64,000 nucleotides of DNA from an uncultured Deferribacteres bacterium. Lineage in GTDB: Bacteria > Zhuqueibacterota > JdFR-76 > DREG01. Below are positions 54,933 through 64,000 of this stretch, piece by piece; the first letter of the stretch is position 1; the number at the start of each line of letters is the position of its first letter. Location of the stretch: assembly GCA_913009825.1 (NCBI GenBank), contig CAJVYQ010000024.1, positions 1 to 64,000 on the forward strand, in the 5' to 3' direction. The notes beneath the pieces are model-generated. The model had not been told where the DNA came from, ran no database searches, and saw only the letters and a list, made by a program, of their open reading frames with translations. A program made the position numbers and the translations under genes.

Positions 54933-55208
54933 TTAGTACCACCGCACAAGATAGGCGGCGATAAAAATACCAACAATTCCGATAATATTTAGTTTTAATG
55001 TAAATCCGAAGGTTAAGGTGAACAAAACTAAATTAAGCGTAGCCGGACCAAATCCCGGCGTGACTGCTTTGAGAAAAAAATCATGAACTACTCCTTCGGG
55101 TAAAAGCAAACCGATCACTTCTCCGACCCCAGTGCCAATCAACGCCCCAAGTGTCAAAACCAAAATAATAAACCCCAGTGATTTTTTTCTGGACAGTTTA
55201 ACGGACAC
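54933..55208 (-). CDS. DUF4321 small membrane protein
   Basis: 91 aa with two or three hydrophobic segments (about 11-32, 55-70, 72-88). The block GEVIGLLLPEGVVHDFFLKAV is the DUF4321 signature. Family members often lie beside tat and purine genes; function unknown. It sits 19 bases before the tatB-like gene. Confidence 0.8.
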   Translation of the reverse strand: MSVKLSRKKSLGFIILVLTLGALIGTGVGEVIGLLLPEGVVHDFFLKAVTPGFGPATLNLVLFTLTFGFTLKLNIIGIVGIFIAAYLVRWY

Positions 55209-55233
55209 AGTACTTTTTCTCCTTTTTCAACGA

Positions 55234-55923
55234 CTATGAAAAATTGTCTATCAGTGATTGAAAAATAAGCTTTCCATCTTCAGAACCCAGTATCCTCTCC
55301 GACGCTCTTTCCGGGTGAGGCATAAGCCCCAAAATATTGCCTTGTTTATTGACTATCCCGGCAATATTGTGCAACGAACCGTTGGGGTTTGCGGCTTCCG
55401 TGATTTCTCCGTCCGCATCGCAATATCGTAAAACAACCTGATTGTTCCCTTCCAATTCGGCCAACCTTTCCGCATCCAGGTAATAATTTCCCTCGTTATG
55501 AGCGATTGGAATTTTTAGGATTTGGCCTTCTTCGCAGCGATAAGTGAAATTCGACCGGTTTATTTCAACTCGCAAATTAACATATTTACAGACAAATCTC
55601 AGCGATTTATTTTTTTGCATAGCCCCGGGCAACAAGCCGCTTTCCAGTAAAATCTGAAAGCCGTTACAAATCCCCAGAACCGGTTTCCCTTTTTGGGCAA
55701 ATTTAATCACTTCCTGCATGATAGGAGAAAACCGGGCAATAGAGCCGGTACGCAAATAATCGCCATAAGAAAAACCGCCGGGCAAAACAATAGTCTCACA
55801 ATTGTTCAACGTATGGTTGCCGTGCCAGAGAAATTCCACATCCTGTTTCATTGTCCGTCTCAGGATATCATACACATCATGATCACAATTGGAACCGGGA
55901 AATACAACAATGCCGAATTTCAT
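55234..55923 (-). CDS. purQ: Phosphoribosylformylglycinamidine synthase subunit PurQ
   Basis: 229 aa class I glutaminase: nucleophile Cys86 in LGICNGFQ, with His/Glu in MPHPERA near the C terminus. It supplies ammonia to the FGAM synthase complex PurS-PurQ-PurL in purine synthesis. purS lies 12 bases upstream. purL is not in the window. Confidence 0.95.
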   Translation of the reverse strand: MKFGIVVFPGSNCDHDVYDILRRTMKQDVEFLWHGNHTLNNCETIVLPGGFSYGDYLRTGSIARFSPIMQEVIKFAQKGKPVLGICNGFQILLESGLLPGAMQKNKSLRFVCKYVNLRVEINRSNFTYRCEEGQILKIPIAHNEGNYYLDAERLAELEGNNQVVLRYCDADGEITEAANPNGSLHNIAGIVNKQGNILGLMPHPERASERILGSEDGKLIFQSLIDNFS

Positions 55924-55935
55924 AATTTTCGTTCT

Positions 55936-56181
55936 TTATTCGATGTCAAAGTGATAATCTTCAATCACCGGGTTTGCCAGCAATTTCCTGCAAATTTCAT
56001 CGGCTTGTGACCCAATCTCCGCGTCAGGGAGGTTATTCTCAAAATCCAATGTGATGAATTTTCCGACTCTCACATCGCCAACCTGATCAAAATTCATATT
56101 TTTCAGAATACGATGAACCGCTTTTCCCTGCGGGTCTAATATTCCTTCTTTCAAATAAACGTACACTTTTGCTTTCGGCAT
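55936..56181 (-). CDS. purS: Phosphoribosylformylglycinamidine synthase subunit PurS
   Basis: 81 aa with the PurS pattern KVYVYLKEGILDPQGKAVHR at the start. It bridges PurQ and PurL in the FGAM synthase complex. It lies 8 bases after pssA's stop codon. Confidence 0.93.
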   Translation of the reverse strand: MPKAKVYVYLKEGILDPQGKAVHRILKNMNFDQVGDVRVGKFITLDFENNLPDAEIGSQADEICRKLLANPVIEDYHFDIE

Positions 56182-56189
56182 TTCAGTTC

Positions 56190-56936
56190 CTATTTAATTC
56201 TGGATAAATCCACAACTTCTTCCTCATCCTGGGTTAGGCTGACAAAAACACCCCGGATAAAACCGTACATCACAAACATCAGGCTAAAAGGAAAAATAGT
56301 TTCCTTAGGAAAAATGATAACCGTAACGGAGGCCGCAACGAACATAAACAGTTTTCTGGTATTCCGCCTGTCTTTTTTAAAAGTAAACTTGGGCATCGCC
56401 TCATATTCAAAATTACTGATCATCAAAAGACCGAGAAATATCACATACAGATCAAAGAACATGGGGTAACGAATCGTGTCCCAAATGTTACTGGAAAAGA
56501 TCAGATAGGACGCCAAAGCGGAGGCCTGCACCGGAATGGGAAGTCCGGTAAAATTTCCTTTCTCGAAAGTATTTAAATTGGCATTGAAACGGGCCAAACG
56601 GATCGAACCGAACAGAAGCGGGATAAAACTGAGGGACAGACCCAATACTCCCAGATATTGTAAATGGGTCATGTAAATTAAGACGGACGGGGCGGCGCCA
56701 AATGAAATCACATCGGCCAGCGAATCAAACTCGATGCCGAATTTGCTGTAACTATGGGTCAAACGGGCAATCATGCCGTCCAGAGCATCGTAAACAGCGG
56801 CTAGAATAATCAGCCAGCTTGCTGTGAGAAAATTACCTTCCATTGCATAAGTAATCGAAAGGAAACCGCAGAACGCGTTTCCCGCGGTTAATATTCCCGG
56901 AATGAAGGGACGATTATATGGGATGAATCTTGGCAA
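56190..56936 (-). CDS. pssA: CDP-diacylglycerol-serine O-phosphatidyltransferase
   Basis: 248 aa with about six to eight helices. The CDP-alcohol phosphotransferase signature is intact: DG at 53-54, AR at 57-58, Gly67, Asp71 and Asp75. It makes phosphatidylserine. Its start overlaps the psd gene by 23 bases, pairing synthesis and decarboxylation of phosphatidylserine. Confidence 0.92.
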   Translation of the reverse strand: MPRFIPYNRPFIPGILTAGNAFCGFLSITYAMEGNFLTASWLIILAAVYDALDGMIARLTHSYSKFGIEFDSLADVISFGAAPSVLIYMTHLQYLGVLGLSLSFIPLLFGSIRLARFNANLNTFEKGNFTGLPIPVQASALASYLIFSSNIWDTIRYPMFFDLYVIFLGLLMISNFEYEAMPKFTFKKDRRNTRKLFMFVAASVTVIIFPKETIFPFSLMFVMYGFIRGVFVSLTQDEEEVVDLSRIK

Positions 56937-57561
56937 TTGCTGTTTCTCCTCCTTTAACTTTATCGCCTAATTTTACCAGGACTTCTGCGTCAAGAGGTAT
57001 GATCAGATCTACACGGGAGCCAAATTTGATCATGCCGAATCTCTCTCCTCTTTTCACCGAATAGCCTTCACGAATATGACAAACAATCCGGCGGGCAATA
57101 ATTCCTGCTATCTGTTTGACGATAACTTTTGTTTTTTCGTTTTCAATACCAATTATGGTTTGCTCGTTTTCTGTCGAGGCAAGCGGTTTGAAAGCCTGAA
57201 TAAACTTTCCGGGCTTGTATTCAAAATAACCAACTTTCCCGGAGATGGGAATCCGGTTGATGTGAACATTAAAAACCGACAGGAAGATACTAATCTTCCG
57301 CGCCTGGCCGTGAAAATAGCGATCTTCAAAAACTTCCTCGATATCCACAACCTTGCCGTCACCGGCGGAAAGGATCAAATCTTCATTTCGCGGAATTATC
57401 CTTTCCGGGTCCCGGAAAAAATAAAAACTGAATACAACAAAAATCCACACCAATACGGCAGATATTTTCAACAGTGTGGAATTTAAAACCACTGCTCCGG
57501 TTGTCAGCACAAGTGCCGCTAAAATAATGCCGAATATGATGCCAAAACCTTCTTTTGACAC
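56914..57561 (-). CDS. psd: Phosphatidylserine decarboxylase (short type)
   Basis: 215 aa. Two N-terminal helices, VFNVHINRIPISG (family block) and a C-terminal FGSRVDL with the serine that self-cleaves to form the pyruvoyl cofactor. The short length is that of the archaetidylserine/phosphatidylserine decarboxylase group. It produces phosphatidylethanolamine with PssA, whose gene overlaps. Confidence 0.93.
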   Translation of the reverse strand: MSKEGFGIIFGIILAALVLTTGAVVLNSTLLKISAVLVWIFVVFSFYFFRDPERIIPRNEDLILSAGDGKVVDIEEVFEDRYFHGQARKISIFLSVFNVHINRIPISGKVGYFEYKPGKFIQAFKPLASTENEQTIIGIENEKTKVIVKQIAGIIARRIVCHIREGYSVKRGERFGMIKFGSRVDLIIPLDAEVLVKLGDKVKGGETAIAKIHPI

Positions 57562-57592
57562 AATACGAATCCTTAAAGGTAAACGATTCTTT

Positions 57593-58300
57593 TTATAATT
57601 TCAATACTCTTCTCAACATTTCCTGATAGGCTTCTCTCACCTTGCCCATATCCTTGCGAAAACGGTCTTTGTCCATCTCCTCTCCGGTTTCCAGATCCCA
57701 GAACCGGCAGGTATCGGGTGAAATTTCATCCCCCAAAACCAGGTCGTCTTGAAACCGGCCAAACTCCAATTTAAAATCAACCAACCGGACTTTCCGGCGA
57801 ATAAAAAATGATTTGAGAATAGCATTGACTTTTGTGGCATAACGCACAACCGTCCGCATCTCCTCCGGCGTGGCCAGACCAAATGCAGCCGCATGATATT
57901 CATTCATCATGGGATCATTCAAATCATCATTTTTCAGATAGAATTCCAAAATCGGATATTTTAAATCCTCGCCTTCCAGACAGCCATATTTTGTGCACAA
58001 ACTGCCGGTAGCAATGTTGCGCACGATAATTTCGATCGGTATCATTTCCAACCGTTTCACTAACATTTCCCGATCCGAGAGGGCTTCCATAAAATGGGTC
58101 GGAATATGATAGCTGTCGAGGAAATTAAAAAGATAACTCGAAATTTTATTATTTACAATACCTTTGTCTTTGATGACACCTTTTTTCTTTCCGTCCAATG
58201 CGGTTGTGTCGTCTTTAAACTCGATGATGAGAAAATCAGCATCGTCGGTTTTGAACATTTTTTTCGCTTTTCCTTCATAGAATAATTTTGCTTTTTTCAA
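57593..58300 (-). CDS. purC: Phosphoribosylaminoimidazole-succinocarboxamide synthase
   Basis: 235 aa. LFYEGKAKKMFKTDD, the VKRLEMIPIEIIVRNIATGS block and LVDFKLEFG are typical of SAICAR synthase, which joins CAIR and aspartate in purine synthesis. It is 16 bases after purB and in the same direction. Confidence 0.95.
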   Translation of the reverse strand: MKKAKLFYEGKAKKMFKTDDADFLIIEFKDDTTALDGKKKGVIKDKGIVNNKISSYLFNFLDSYHIPTHFMEALSDREMLVKRLEMIPIEIIVRNIATGSLCTKYGCLEGEDLKYPILEFYLKNDDLNDPMMNEYHAAAFGLATPEEMRTVVRYATKVNAILKSFFIRRKVRLVDFKLEFGRFQDDLVLGDEISPDTCRFWDLETGEEMDKDRFRKDMGKVREAYQEMLRRVLKL

Positions 58301-58316
58301 AGCGCTTCTCCTCTCA

Positions 58317-59612
58317 TTAGATTAATCCTAAACGCTTAAAAATAGTGTCCACGTGGCGCAGGTTAATTTTCAGATCAAAACAAGAGCGAATTTCATCTTC
58401 GGAAAGATACTGCTTCACTTTTTCGGATGCCAGCACAACTGTTTCAAAATCTTGTTTACGATTCCAGATTGAATGAGCTAATTTTTGCACCTGTTGGTAC
58501 GCATCTTCACGGGTCAAACCTTTATCGGTAAGTTTCAATAACAATCCCTGGGAAAAGATGAGTCCCTGCGTAAGATTCAGATTGCGCAGCATATTTTCCG
58601 GATAGACCAACAGATTTTCAATCAGTTTGTTCATCTTATTCAACATGTAATCCAAAGTGATGCAACTATCCGGGAAAATCACTCTCTCAACCGAGGAATG
58701 GCTGATATCCCGTTCGTGCCACAGCGTGACATTCTCCAAAGCCGCTACGGTATTTCCGCGTAGTAATCGCGCCAGCCCGGTAATGCGCTCACAAGTAATC
58801 GGGTTACGTTTATGCGGCATGGCGGACGAGCCTTTTTGCCCTTTGGAAAAATATTCTTCCGCTTCCAGCACTTCGGTTTTTTGTAAAGCGCGGATTTCCG
58901 TGGCCATCTTTTCCAGCGTCGCGGCAATCAAAGATAGTGTAGTGATAAACTGAGCGTGCCGGTCTCTCTGAATGATCTGGGTTGAAATGGGCGCCGGATT
59001 TAATCCTAATTTTGCACAGGCGCGCTCTTCAACCTCCGGGTCGACATAAGCAAACGTGCCGACAGCGCCGGATATCTTTCCTACACGCAGCATTTCATTG
59101 GCCTGTTGCAAGCGATCGATATGCCTGCCGGTCTCTTCGTACCACAACGCTAATTTTAAACCGAACGTAACCGGTTCCGCATGAACCCCGTGGGAACGAC
59201 CGATGCAGGGGGTATCTTTGAATTCAACCGCCCTTTCCCCCAAGGTTCCCCGCAACTGCTGTAAATCGGCCAACAAAAGTTTACCGGCCTGATGGATCTG
59301 CATGGCCATCGCAGTATCCAGCACATCGGAGGAGGTCATGCCATGATGAATGAAACGGGAATCGGCCCCCACATTTTCCGCTACATTGGTCAGAAACGCA
59401 ATGACATCATGGTTGGTCGTTTTTTCAATTTCCAGGATTCGGGTCACATCAAAATCCGCTTTTTTTCGGATCACTTCAAAAGATTCCCGGGGAATTTTGC
59501 CCATTTCCATATATACTTCGCAAACGGCCAGTTCCACATCCAGCCATTTTTGATATTTATTTTGTTCAGACCAGATCCGCCCCATCTCCGGGCGGGTGTA
59601 ACGATCAATCAT
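58317..59612 (-). CDS. purB: Adenylosuccinate lyase
   Basis: 431 aa. The signature KGSSAMPHKRNPITCE is present, with HHGMTSSDVLDTA near residue 90 and GRSHGVHAEP carrying the catalytic His. It acts twice in purine synthesis. It is 13 bases from the protease gene upstream. Confidence 0.96.
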   Translation of the reverse strand: MIDRYTRPEMGRIWSEQNKYQKWLDVELAVCEVYMEMGKIPRESFEVIRKKADFDVTRILEIEKTTNHDVIAFLTNVAENVGADSRFIHHGMTSSDVLDTAMAMQIHQAGKLLLADLQQLRGTLGERAVEFKDTPCIGRSHGVHAEPVTFGLKLALWYEETGRHIDRLQQANEMLRVGKISGAVGTFAYVDPEVEERACAKLGLNPAPISTQIIQRDRHAQFITTLSLIAATLEKMATEIRALQKTEVLEAEEYFSKGQKGSSAMPHKRNPITCERITGLARLLRGNTVAALENVTLWHERDISHSSVERVIFPDSCITLDYMLNKMNKLIENLLVYPENMLRNLNLTQGLIFSQGLLLKLTDKGLTREDAYQQVQKLAHSIWNRKQDFETVVLASEKVKQYLSEDEIRSCFDLKINLRHVDTIFKRLGLI

Positions 59613-59625
59613 ATTTTCATCCCGG

Positions 59626-60837
59626 TTATTTTACTTTTCCAAGTTTCAATTTGGTTTGATAGGTCTTCCCTTTGCGAACAAATTTTATTGAGATAACATC
59701 TCCGGCTTTAACGTCCAGTGTATTCAGAACCTGCCAGACATCTTTTGTACTGGTAATCGATTCACTGTTTATCTCGGTCATAATATCATATTCTTCCAGT
59801 CCGGCATTTTTTGCCGGACTGTTGGATTCCACCTTGGTGATGATTACACCGGCTACATTTCTCAACCCCAAATACCGTGCGACCCGTGCTGTCAGGGTTT
59901 CCACCTCTAAACCGGTCCGGAATTGCCGGTCAACCTTCCCATAATGAATCAACTGATCGACAATCTTTTTTACCCGGTTGATTGGGATGGCAAATCCCAG
60001 GCCTATCGAACCCTGGCTGGACTCACCACCGGTAAAAATAAACGTGTTCATGCCAATCACCTGCCCCAGCGCATTAGCCATGGGCCCGCCGCTATTTCCG
60101 GGATTGACCGCCGCATCCGTCTGAATCATATCCTGATACAACCGCTCATCCTGCTGCAAACCGAAATCCAGATTTTTAGCGCTCACCACACCAACCGTCA
60201 CTGATGGTTGCTGCCCGATTTCAAATAGACCGAAAGGATTGCCCAACGCAATCGCCCATTCGCCGATGATGATATCGTCTGAATTGCCCAATTCACAATA
60301 GGGACGATTGTTACCTTTGATGTGCAGTAAAGCCACATCGGTAATGTAATCGGAGCCGATGAGTTCTGCATCGTATTCTTTTCCATTCGATAGAGAAACC
60401 ACAATTTTTACAGCGCCCTGAACAACATGTTCATTAGTGACAATATATCCGTCTTTGGAAATGATGAAACCGGAACCGAGACTTTTCACCTCCCTCTGAT
60501 AGCGATAATTGGGGAAGAAAAAGCGAAAAAAAGAGTCGTCATACAGCGATCTGGGAATATATTTTTTGATTTGTGTTACATTGATGCCTACCACTGCCGG
60601 TTTCAGTCTTTCTACGGCGCGGGTAATTGCATTCCGTCGTGTATTTGCGATATCATCCTGCGAGGTCGCCGGCTCGGTTTTTGTCATCGCAATAGGTGTC
60701 AACGCCTGCTGACCAGCAGATTGTGTTTGCACTTCCTGTACTGCCGTCGCCTGCTCACTGTCACCAGACTGACCACAAGCAAACAAAAACGGATAGACAA
60801 ACAGAAAGACAACGAAAATATTTCTCATTCTTTTCAT
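59626..60837 (-). CDS. HtrA/DegP-like serine protease lipoprotein
   Basis: 403 aa. Signal with lipobox FLFAC (Cys21), so it is predicted to be lipid-anchored, unlike soluble DegP. Trypsin-like domain with His in VTNEHVV, Asp in ITDVALLHI and Ser in NPGNSGGPM. One C-terminal PDZ domain (about 300-395). It probably degrades misfolded envelope proteins. It is the first gene of the purB-side block; a hairpin separates it from the transaldolase gene. Confidence 0.92.
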   Translation of the reverse strand: MKRMRNIFVVFLFVYPFLFACGQSGDSEQATAVQEVQTQSAGQQALTPIAMTKTEPATSQDDIANTRRNAITRAVERLKPAVVGINVTQIKKYIPRSLYDDSFFRFFFPNYRYQREVKSLGSGFIISKDGYIVTNEHVVQGAVKIVVSLSNGKEYDAELIGSDYITDVALLHIKGNNRPYCELGNSDDIIIGEWAIALGNPFGLFEIGQQPSVTVGVVSAKNLDFGLQQDERLYQDMIQTDAAVNPGNSGGPMANALGQVIGMNTFIFTGGESSQGSIGLGFAIPINRVKKIVDQLIHYGKVDRQFRTGLEVETLTARVARYLGLRNVAGVIITKVESNSPAKNAGLEEYDIMTEINSESITSTKDVWQVLNTLDVKAGDVISIKFVRKGKTYQTKLKLGKVK

Positions 60838-60885
60838 TTTATTTACCGTATTTTTTCGAATTACTAACCAAGTTTCGTTTCTTTT

Positions 60886-60928
60886 TGCCGCAAAAACACC
60901 CCGATGCAGGCGGGGTGTCTTTGCGGCA
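60886..60928 (-). terminator. Strong hairpin between the transaldolase and protease genes
   Basis: TGCCGCAAAAACACCCCG and CGGGGTGTCTTTGCGGCA form a stem of about 17 pairs with one mismatch around a 7-base loop. It lies 16 bases past the transaldolase stop codon on the minus strand. The run of five A's that follows is not a U-tract, so terminator function is likely but not certain. Confidence 0.6.
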
Positions 60929-60943
60929 AGACAGTTCCGTTTC

Positions 60944-61597
60944 TTATTTTTTCACTTTTTCCCAATCTTTGAGGAACCGCTCGATTCCCACATCGGTCAA
61001 CGGATGTTTTACCAATTGGGAAATAACTTTGAAAGGCATAGTCACTACATCAGCCCCCATGGTTGCCGCCTCTAAAACATGAATAGGATGGCGTACACTT
61101 GCCACCAAAACCTGTGTATCAAAATTGTAATTCCGGTAAATTTGCACAATTTGAGCTACCGTTTCCATTCCGTTGTGACTAACATCATCCAACCGGCCCA
61201 CAAATGGACTGAGCAGGAAAGCACCCGCTTTAGCCGCTAACAAAGCCTGCATGGGTGAAAAAACCAATGTAACATTCGTACGAATTCCTTCCTCTTTCAA
61301 CGCTTTCACCGCTTTCAATCCATCAATTGTGATGGGCACTTTCACAACGATATTCTTGTGGATGGACACCAGTTCCCTTCCCTCTTTCATCAAACCGCCA
61401 AAATCCATGCTTACAGCTTCCGCACTGATGGGGCCGTCGACCAATTCACAGATCTCTGCCAAAATCTGATGAAATGTTTTTCCCCTGCCTGCTTCTCTTG
61501 CCATCAACGAAGGATTTGTGGTTACGCCATCCAACAGACCTAAACCGGCTGCTTCGCGAATTTCATCAACATTTGCCGTATCGATGTAAAATTTCAT
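60944..61597 (-). CDS. Transaldolase, fructose-6-phosphate aldolase type
   Basis: 217 aa from ATG 61597 (GGAG upstream; a start at 61624 would read into truA's end). [16 protein letters not shown] start, Schiff-base Lys86 in NIVVKVPIT, and [12 protein letters not shown]. The size is that of the small transaldolase/FSA subfamily. It transfers dihydroxyacetone units in the pentose phosphate pathway. Confidence 0.93.
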   Translation of the reverse strand: MKFYIDTANVDEIREAAGLGLLDGVTTNPSLMAREAGRGKTFHQILAEICELVDGPISAEAVSMDFGGLMKEGRELVSIHKNIVVKVPITIDGLKAVKALKEEGIRTNVTLVFSPMQALLAAKAGAFLLSPFVGRLDDVSHNGMETVAQIVQIYRNYNFDTQVLVASVRHPIHVLEAATMGADVVTMPFKVISQLVKHPLTDVGIERFLKDWEKVKK

Positions 61598-61613
61598 TGT
61601 TTCTCCGAATCGT

Positions 61614-62354
61614 TCAATATTCAACTTTCACTAAAAACAACCCGCAGGCGGGAGCGGTTATCCCCGCGCTCGTTCGATCTTTTTTAAGCAGCATCTGCCT
61701 AAAATCATCTATGGAAAACCTGCCTTTTCCCACTTCAACTATGGTACCGACAAGCACGCGCACCATGTTGTGTAAAAACCGGTTGGCGGAAATATGAAGC
61801 ACAAACAAATCCGGCACTTCCTGAGACCATTTTGCCAAACCGACGGAACAACGGTAATGAGAAACCTCTGCACCGGTACTGCAAAAGGAACGGAAATCAT
61901 GTTCACCGGTAATAATATCTGCACATTGCTGCATGGCGTTGGTGTCCAAATCACCCGGCAGACACCATGCATAACGGCGGCGAATCGCACTGTTTCCCCG
62001 GATAATTTGATATTTGTAATGGCGACGCACGGCGTCAAAACGAGCATGAAAATCATCCGCCGCCTTTTCCACCTGGCGAATATTGATATCATCCGCCAGC
62101 AGCGAGTTTAAACCTTGCCGAATCTGATACTCCGTTCGCGGTTGTGTTGCTGTAAAATGAGCTACCTGCCCCAACGCATGCACACCGGAATCAGTTCTTC
62201 CAGACGCCGTGAGTTGGCAATTTTCCTGAAAAAGTACGGACAACATGGCTTCAATTTCACCCTGAACCGTGCGTTTTCCGGGCTGAACCTGCCAACCGGC
62301 GAAATCCGTACCGTCATATTCGATTTTTAATTTATATTTTTGCTTCGGCATCAT
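61614..62354 (-). CDS. truA: tRNA pseudouridine(38-40) synthase
   Basis: 246 aa. Catalytic Asp55 in [14 protein letters not shown], with [12 protein letters not shown] at the start and [17 protein letters not shown] near the end. It modifies uridines of the tRNA anticodon arm. Its start overlaps the ecfT stop codon by 4 bases. Confidence 0.96.
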   Translation of the reverse strand: MMPKQKYKLKIEYDGTDFAGWQVQPGKRTVQGEIEAMLSVLFQENCQLTASGRTDSGVHALGQVAHFTATQPRTEYQIRQGLNSLLADDINIRQVEKAADDFHARFDAVRRHYKYQIIRGNSAIRRRYAWCLPGDLDTNAMQQCADIITGEHDFRSFCSTGAEVSHYRCSVGLAKWSQEVPDLFVLHISANRFLHNMVRVLVGTIVEVGKGRFSIDDFRQMLLKKDRTSAGITAPACGLFLVKVEY

Positions 62355-63154
62355 ACCACGAAAGAAAAAATGCTTAAAAATATCATACCAATCAAAATCG
62401 AGTAATCGGCAATTTTTAATTTAAGCTGATTAAAATTAGTCCTCTCCGCACCTATTTTATAACAGCGCGCCTCCATAGCCAGCGCCAGATCATCCGCCTT
62501 GCGAAAAGCTGAAATAAAAAGCGGAATGATTAAAGGGATTAAACTCTTGATCCGTTGAATAATGTTCCCGTCAAACCGGGCGCCACGTGCAATTTGTGCT
62601 TTTCGGATGCGATCCGCCTCTTCTAACAACAATGGAATGAAGCGGATGGCAATGGTCATCATCAAAGCAAACTCTTGTACCGGCACCTTCAGTTTTTTTA
62701 ACGGAGACAACAGCCGCGCCAATCCGTCGGTGATATCCATGGGTGATGTAGTTAAAGTAAATACGGCGGCAAAAACAATCATCAAACCGATTCGGAATGT
62801 ATACATGCCGGCGCGTTGCAGCGCTTCCTGAGTTATATGCCAATGAACAACAGGCACCATCCAGATAATTTTTCCCTGGCCATAGGCTAAATTGAGCAAA
62901 AACGTAATTAAAAAAAGCCATAAAAATGGCCGCAAATTTTTAAAGACCAATGCAAATGGTAACTTCGCCAGGGAAACAATCAACACCAAAACAGCAGTAA
63001 GAATCAGATAGACCGACAGTTTAATGGTCAAAACCAGTAACATCATCATACAAAGCAACGCGACCAGTTTAGACCTGGGATCCAACCGGTGGATTGCAGA
63101 ATTTTCCGGGTAGTACTGTCCGAGCGTAATATCTTGGATAATTGTCATCAACAT
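62351..63154 (-). CDS. ecfT: Energy-coupling factor transporter transmembrane protein (EcfT/CbiQ)
   Basis: 267 aa. HRLDPRSKLVALLCMMM start, five to six helices and the coupling helix KAQIARGARFDGN (A-R-G motif) that contacts the ATPases. It forms the membrane core of vitamin or metal ECF importers. EcfA ATPase genes are not in this window. Confidence 0.9.
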   Translation of the reverse strand: MLMTIIQDITLGQYYPENSAIHRLDPRSKLVALLCMMMLLVLTIKLSVYLILTAVLVLIVSLAKLPFALVFKNLRPFLWLFLITFLLNLAYGQGKIIWMVPVVHWHITQEALQRAGMYTFRIGLMIVFAAVFTLTTSPMDITDGLARLLSPLKKLKVPVQEFALMMTIAIRFIPLLLEEADRIRKAQIARGARFDGNIIQRIKSLIPLIIPLFISAFRKADDLALAMEARCYKIGAERTNFNQLKLKIADYSILIGMIFLSIFSFVV

Positions 63155-63266
63155 CTTTATTTTTGATTAGAATATAATACAAAACCGGCCAAATTCCAAA
63201 AAAAACTTTAGCTTGCAGCAAGGTAATGGCGGCAAATAGAGTCAATTCCGCTAAAAATGATAATAT

Positions 63267-63362
63267 GTAACTATTCAGGTAGATTTAAGGCCACCCTCAA
63301 GGGGGGTACGGGGAGTGTAAAACAACTGCCAATATAATTCCTATTGTATCCTGAAGAGTTAC
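63267..63362. mobile_element. 96-bp GTAACTATTCAGGT element
   Basis: Left end GTAACTATTCAGGT, right end ATCCTGAAGAGTTAC. Flanks GATAATAT (63259-63266) and AATAATAT (63363-63370) match at 7 of 8. The inside carries CCACCCTCAAGGGGGGTACGG. The smallest member of the GTAAC-ended group here. Confidence 0.75.
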
Positions 63363-63390
63363 AATAATATTGGAATTTTAGTTCGCATAT

Positions 63391-63750
63391 TCAGATTTCA
63401 TCACACGCTGACCACTGCCGGAAAAACAAGCAGTAAAAATGCAGGCAGCATAAAAATTGAATAAAAAAGAACAAAAATGTCGTAAAAATATACAGCCTCA
63501 ACGGATAGATATCGTTGGCACGCCGGCCGGAGATATATTCCTTTGTAAGATGACCCTGTTTGAAAAGCAACGGAAATAAACTGCGAAAAAATTTAGCGTC
63601 GAAGGTGAAATAATCTCCAATAAATTCTTTAAGAAATCGTCGCACCGTCAAACGTTAATCGGTATTCAACTGCCCATAATGGGGACAATAGTCAGCATCG
63701 CCGATATATTCATGACAGTTCAGACAAGTCGGTGATTTTTGTAGTTTCAC
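63391..63750 (-). pseudogene. Broken DUF3667-type gene
   Basis: Starting at a GTG (63750), 31 codons encode a zinc-ribbon, CLNC..YCPHYGQLNTD, then TAA at 63655-63657. The same frame continues RLTVRRFLKEFIGDYFTFDAKFF and GHLTKEYISGRRANDIYPLR, the body of a DUF3667 protein, and turns non-homologous after LYIFTTFLFFF. An in-frame stop plus a damaged 3' end mark it as a pseudogene. Confidence 0.7.
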
Positions 63751-63827
63751 AGGCAATGATTTCTTTAAAAAATTAGTGTCATTGTAACATTTTTATTCTC
63801 TGAGGAACAGCAAGTAAAGATCAGGCT

Positions 63828-63923
63828 GTCATTCCCGAATGATCTTATCGGGAATCCATTTTCTAAATCTGTCCGGATTCCCTGTCTGCAACATGCAGGC
63901 CGCTTAAATCATGCGGGAATGAC
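63828..63923. repeat. GTCATTCCCG..CGGGAATGAC inverted repeat
   Basis: Perfect 10-base inverted ends, with an internal repeat of the same kind (TCGGGAATCC). Similar to 16221-16308. Bases 63924-64000 show nothing further. Confidence 0.65.
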
Positions 63924-64000
63924 AACTCAATGTGTCACTTCAAAAGACTAAAGTCTTACTTAATTTCTAATTTCAAATCACAATCTTTACCATGAATTTA

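Noticed and set aside
1-64000. CRISPR array
   Set aside because: Repeats are dispersed and of different kinds; none is regularly spaced with unique spacers.
1-64000. rRNA or tRNA genes
   Set aside because: I saw no 16S/23S core blocks and no convincing tRNA TpsiC-arm (GTTCRANNC) in a cloverleaf context in the gaps.

Overview
The window is bacterial chromosome with no rRNA, tRNA, CRISPR array or complete transposase gene that I can see. The lineage is best guessed as a Gram-negative of the Calditrichota/KSB1/Ignavibacteria type. The support is a C-terminal sorting domain of the type IX secretion kind (core NHPNPFNPTT, protein at 18143-19333), a TonB-dependent receptor with an N-terminal carboxypeptidase-regulatory-like domain, lipoproteins, a heptose-7-phosphate kinase and outer-membrane polysaccharide export. 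This is inference from protein style, not from a marker gene.

Layout. (1) 265-4556: two minus-strand carbohydrate-active enzymes (heparinase II/III-like and an (alpha/alpha)6-barrel glycosidase). (2) 4557-6045: 1.5 kb without genes, made of repeats. (3) 6046-8955: a soluble receiver-PAS-histidine kinase and an NtrC-type sigma-54 activator. (4) 9231-11434: ECF sigma factor, zinc-finger anti-sigma factor and RseB-like protein. (5) 12082-14364: TonB-dependent receptor. (6) 14388-38632: a large, almost entirely minus-strand exopolysaccharide locus. It holds a receiver-PAS protein, decayed wza/wzz genes, an initiating sugar transferase, an ExeA-like ATPase, an AsnB-type amidotransferase, a NadE-type synthetase, Wza, Wzc, three glycosyltransferases, a secreted glycosidase, Wzx, a Wzy-like polymerase, a pyruvyltransferase, two related SGNH-like exported proteins around a hexapeptide acetyltransferase, an acyl carrier protein and an acyl-CoA ligase. 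(7) 39266-45344: a sugar-metabolism cluster (UroD-like protein on the minus strand; xylose-isomerase-like protein, Gfo/Idh/MocA oxidoreductase and a GxGYxYP protein on the plus strand). (8) 45986-51155: membrane protein, cation diffusion facilitator, NAD-dependent epimerase, ferritin-like protein and a ferredoxin-NADP-reductase-like flavoprotein. (9) 51691-63154: a dense minus-strand housekeeping block (rfaE1-like, gatA, two tatA-type genes, DUF4321, purQ, purS, pssA, psd, purC, purB, HtrA-like protease, transaldolase, truA, ecfT). (10) 63391-63750: a broken DUF3667-type gene.

The exopolysaccharide locus carries the set of genes normally found beside exosortase XrtA (acyl-CoA ligase, ACP, amidotransferase, ExeA-like ATPase, Wza/Wzc), yet no exosortase is visible. 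Instead one exported protein carries a T9SS-type tail. The pairing of an ACP and acyl ligase with two exported SGNH-like proteins suggests a polymer-acylation module. This is the best candidate here for an undescribed system.

The gaps are rich in short non-autonomous elements. One group has GTAAC/TTAAC ends and 8-bp target duplications (some perfect), in at least five size classes; two copies are nested inside other elements. A second group, with ACCTGAATTGAGCGATT ends, punctuates the exopolysaccharide locus. One copy supplies the stop codon of wzc.
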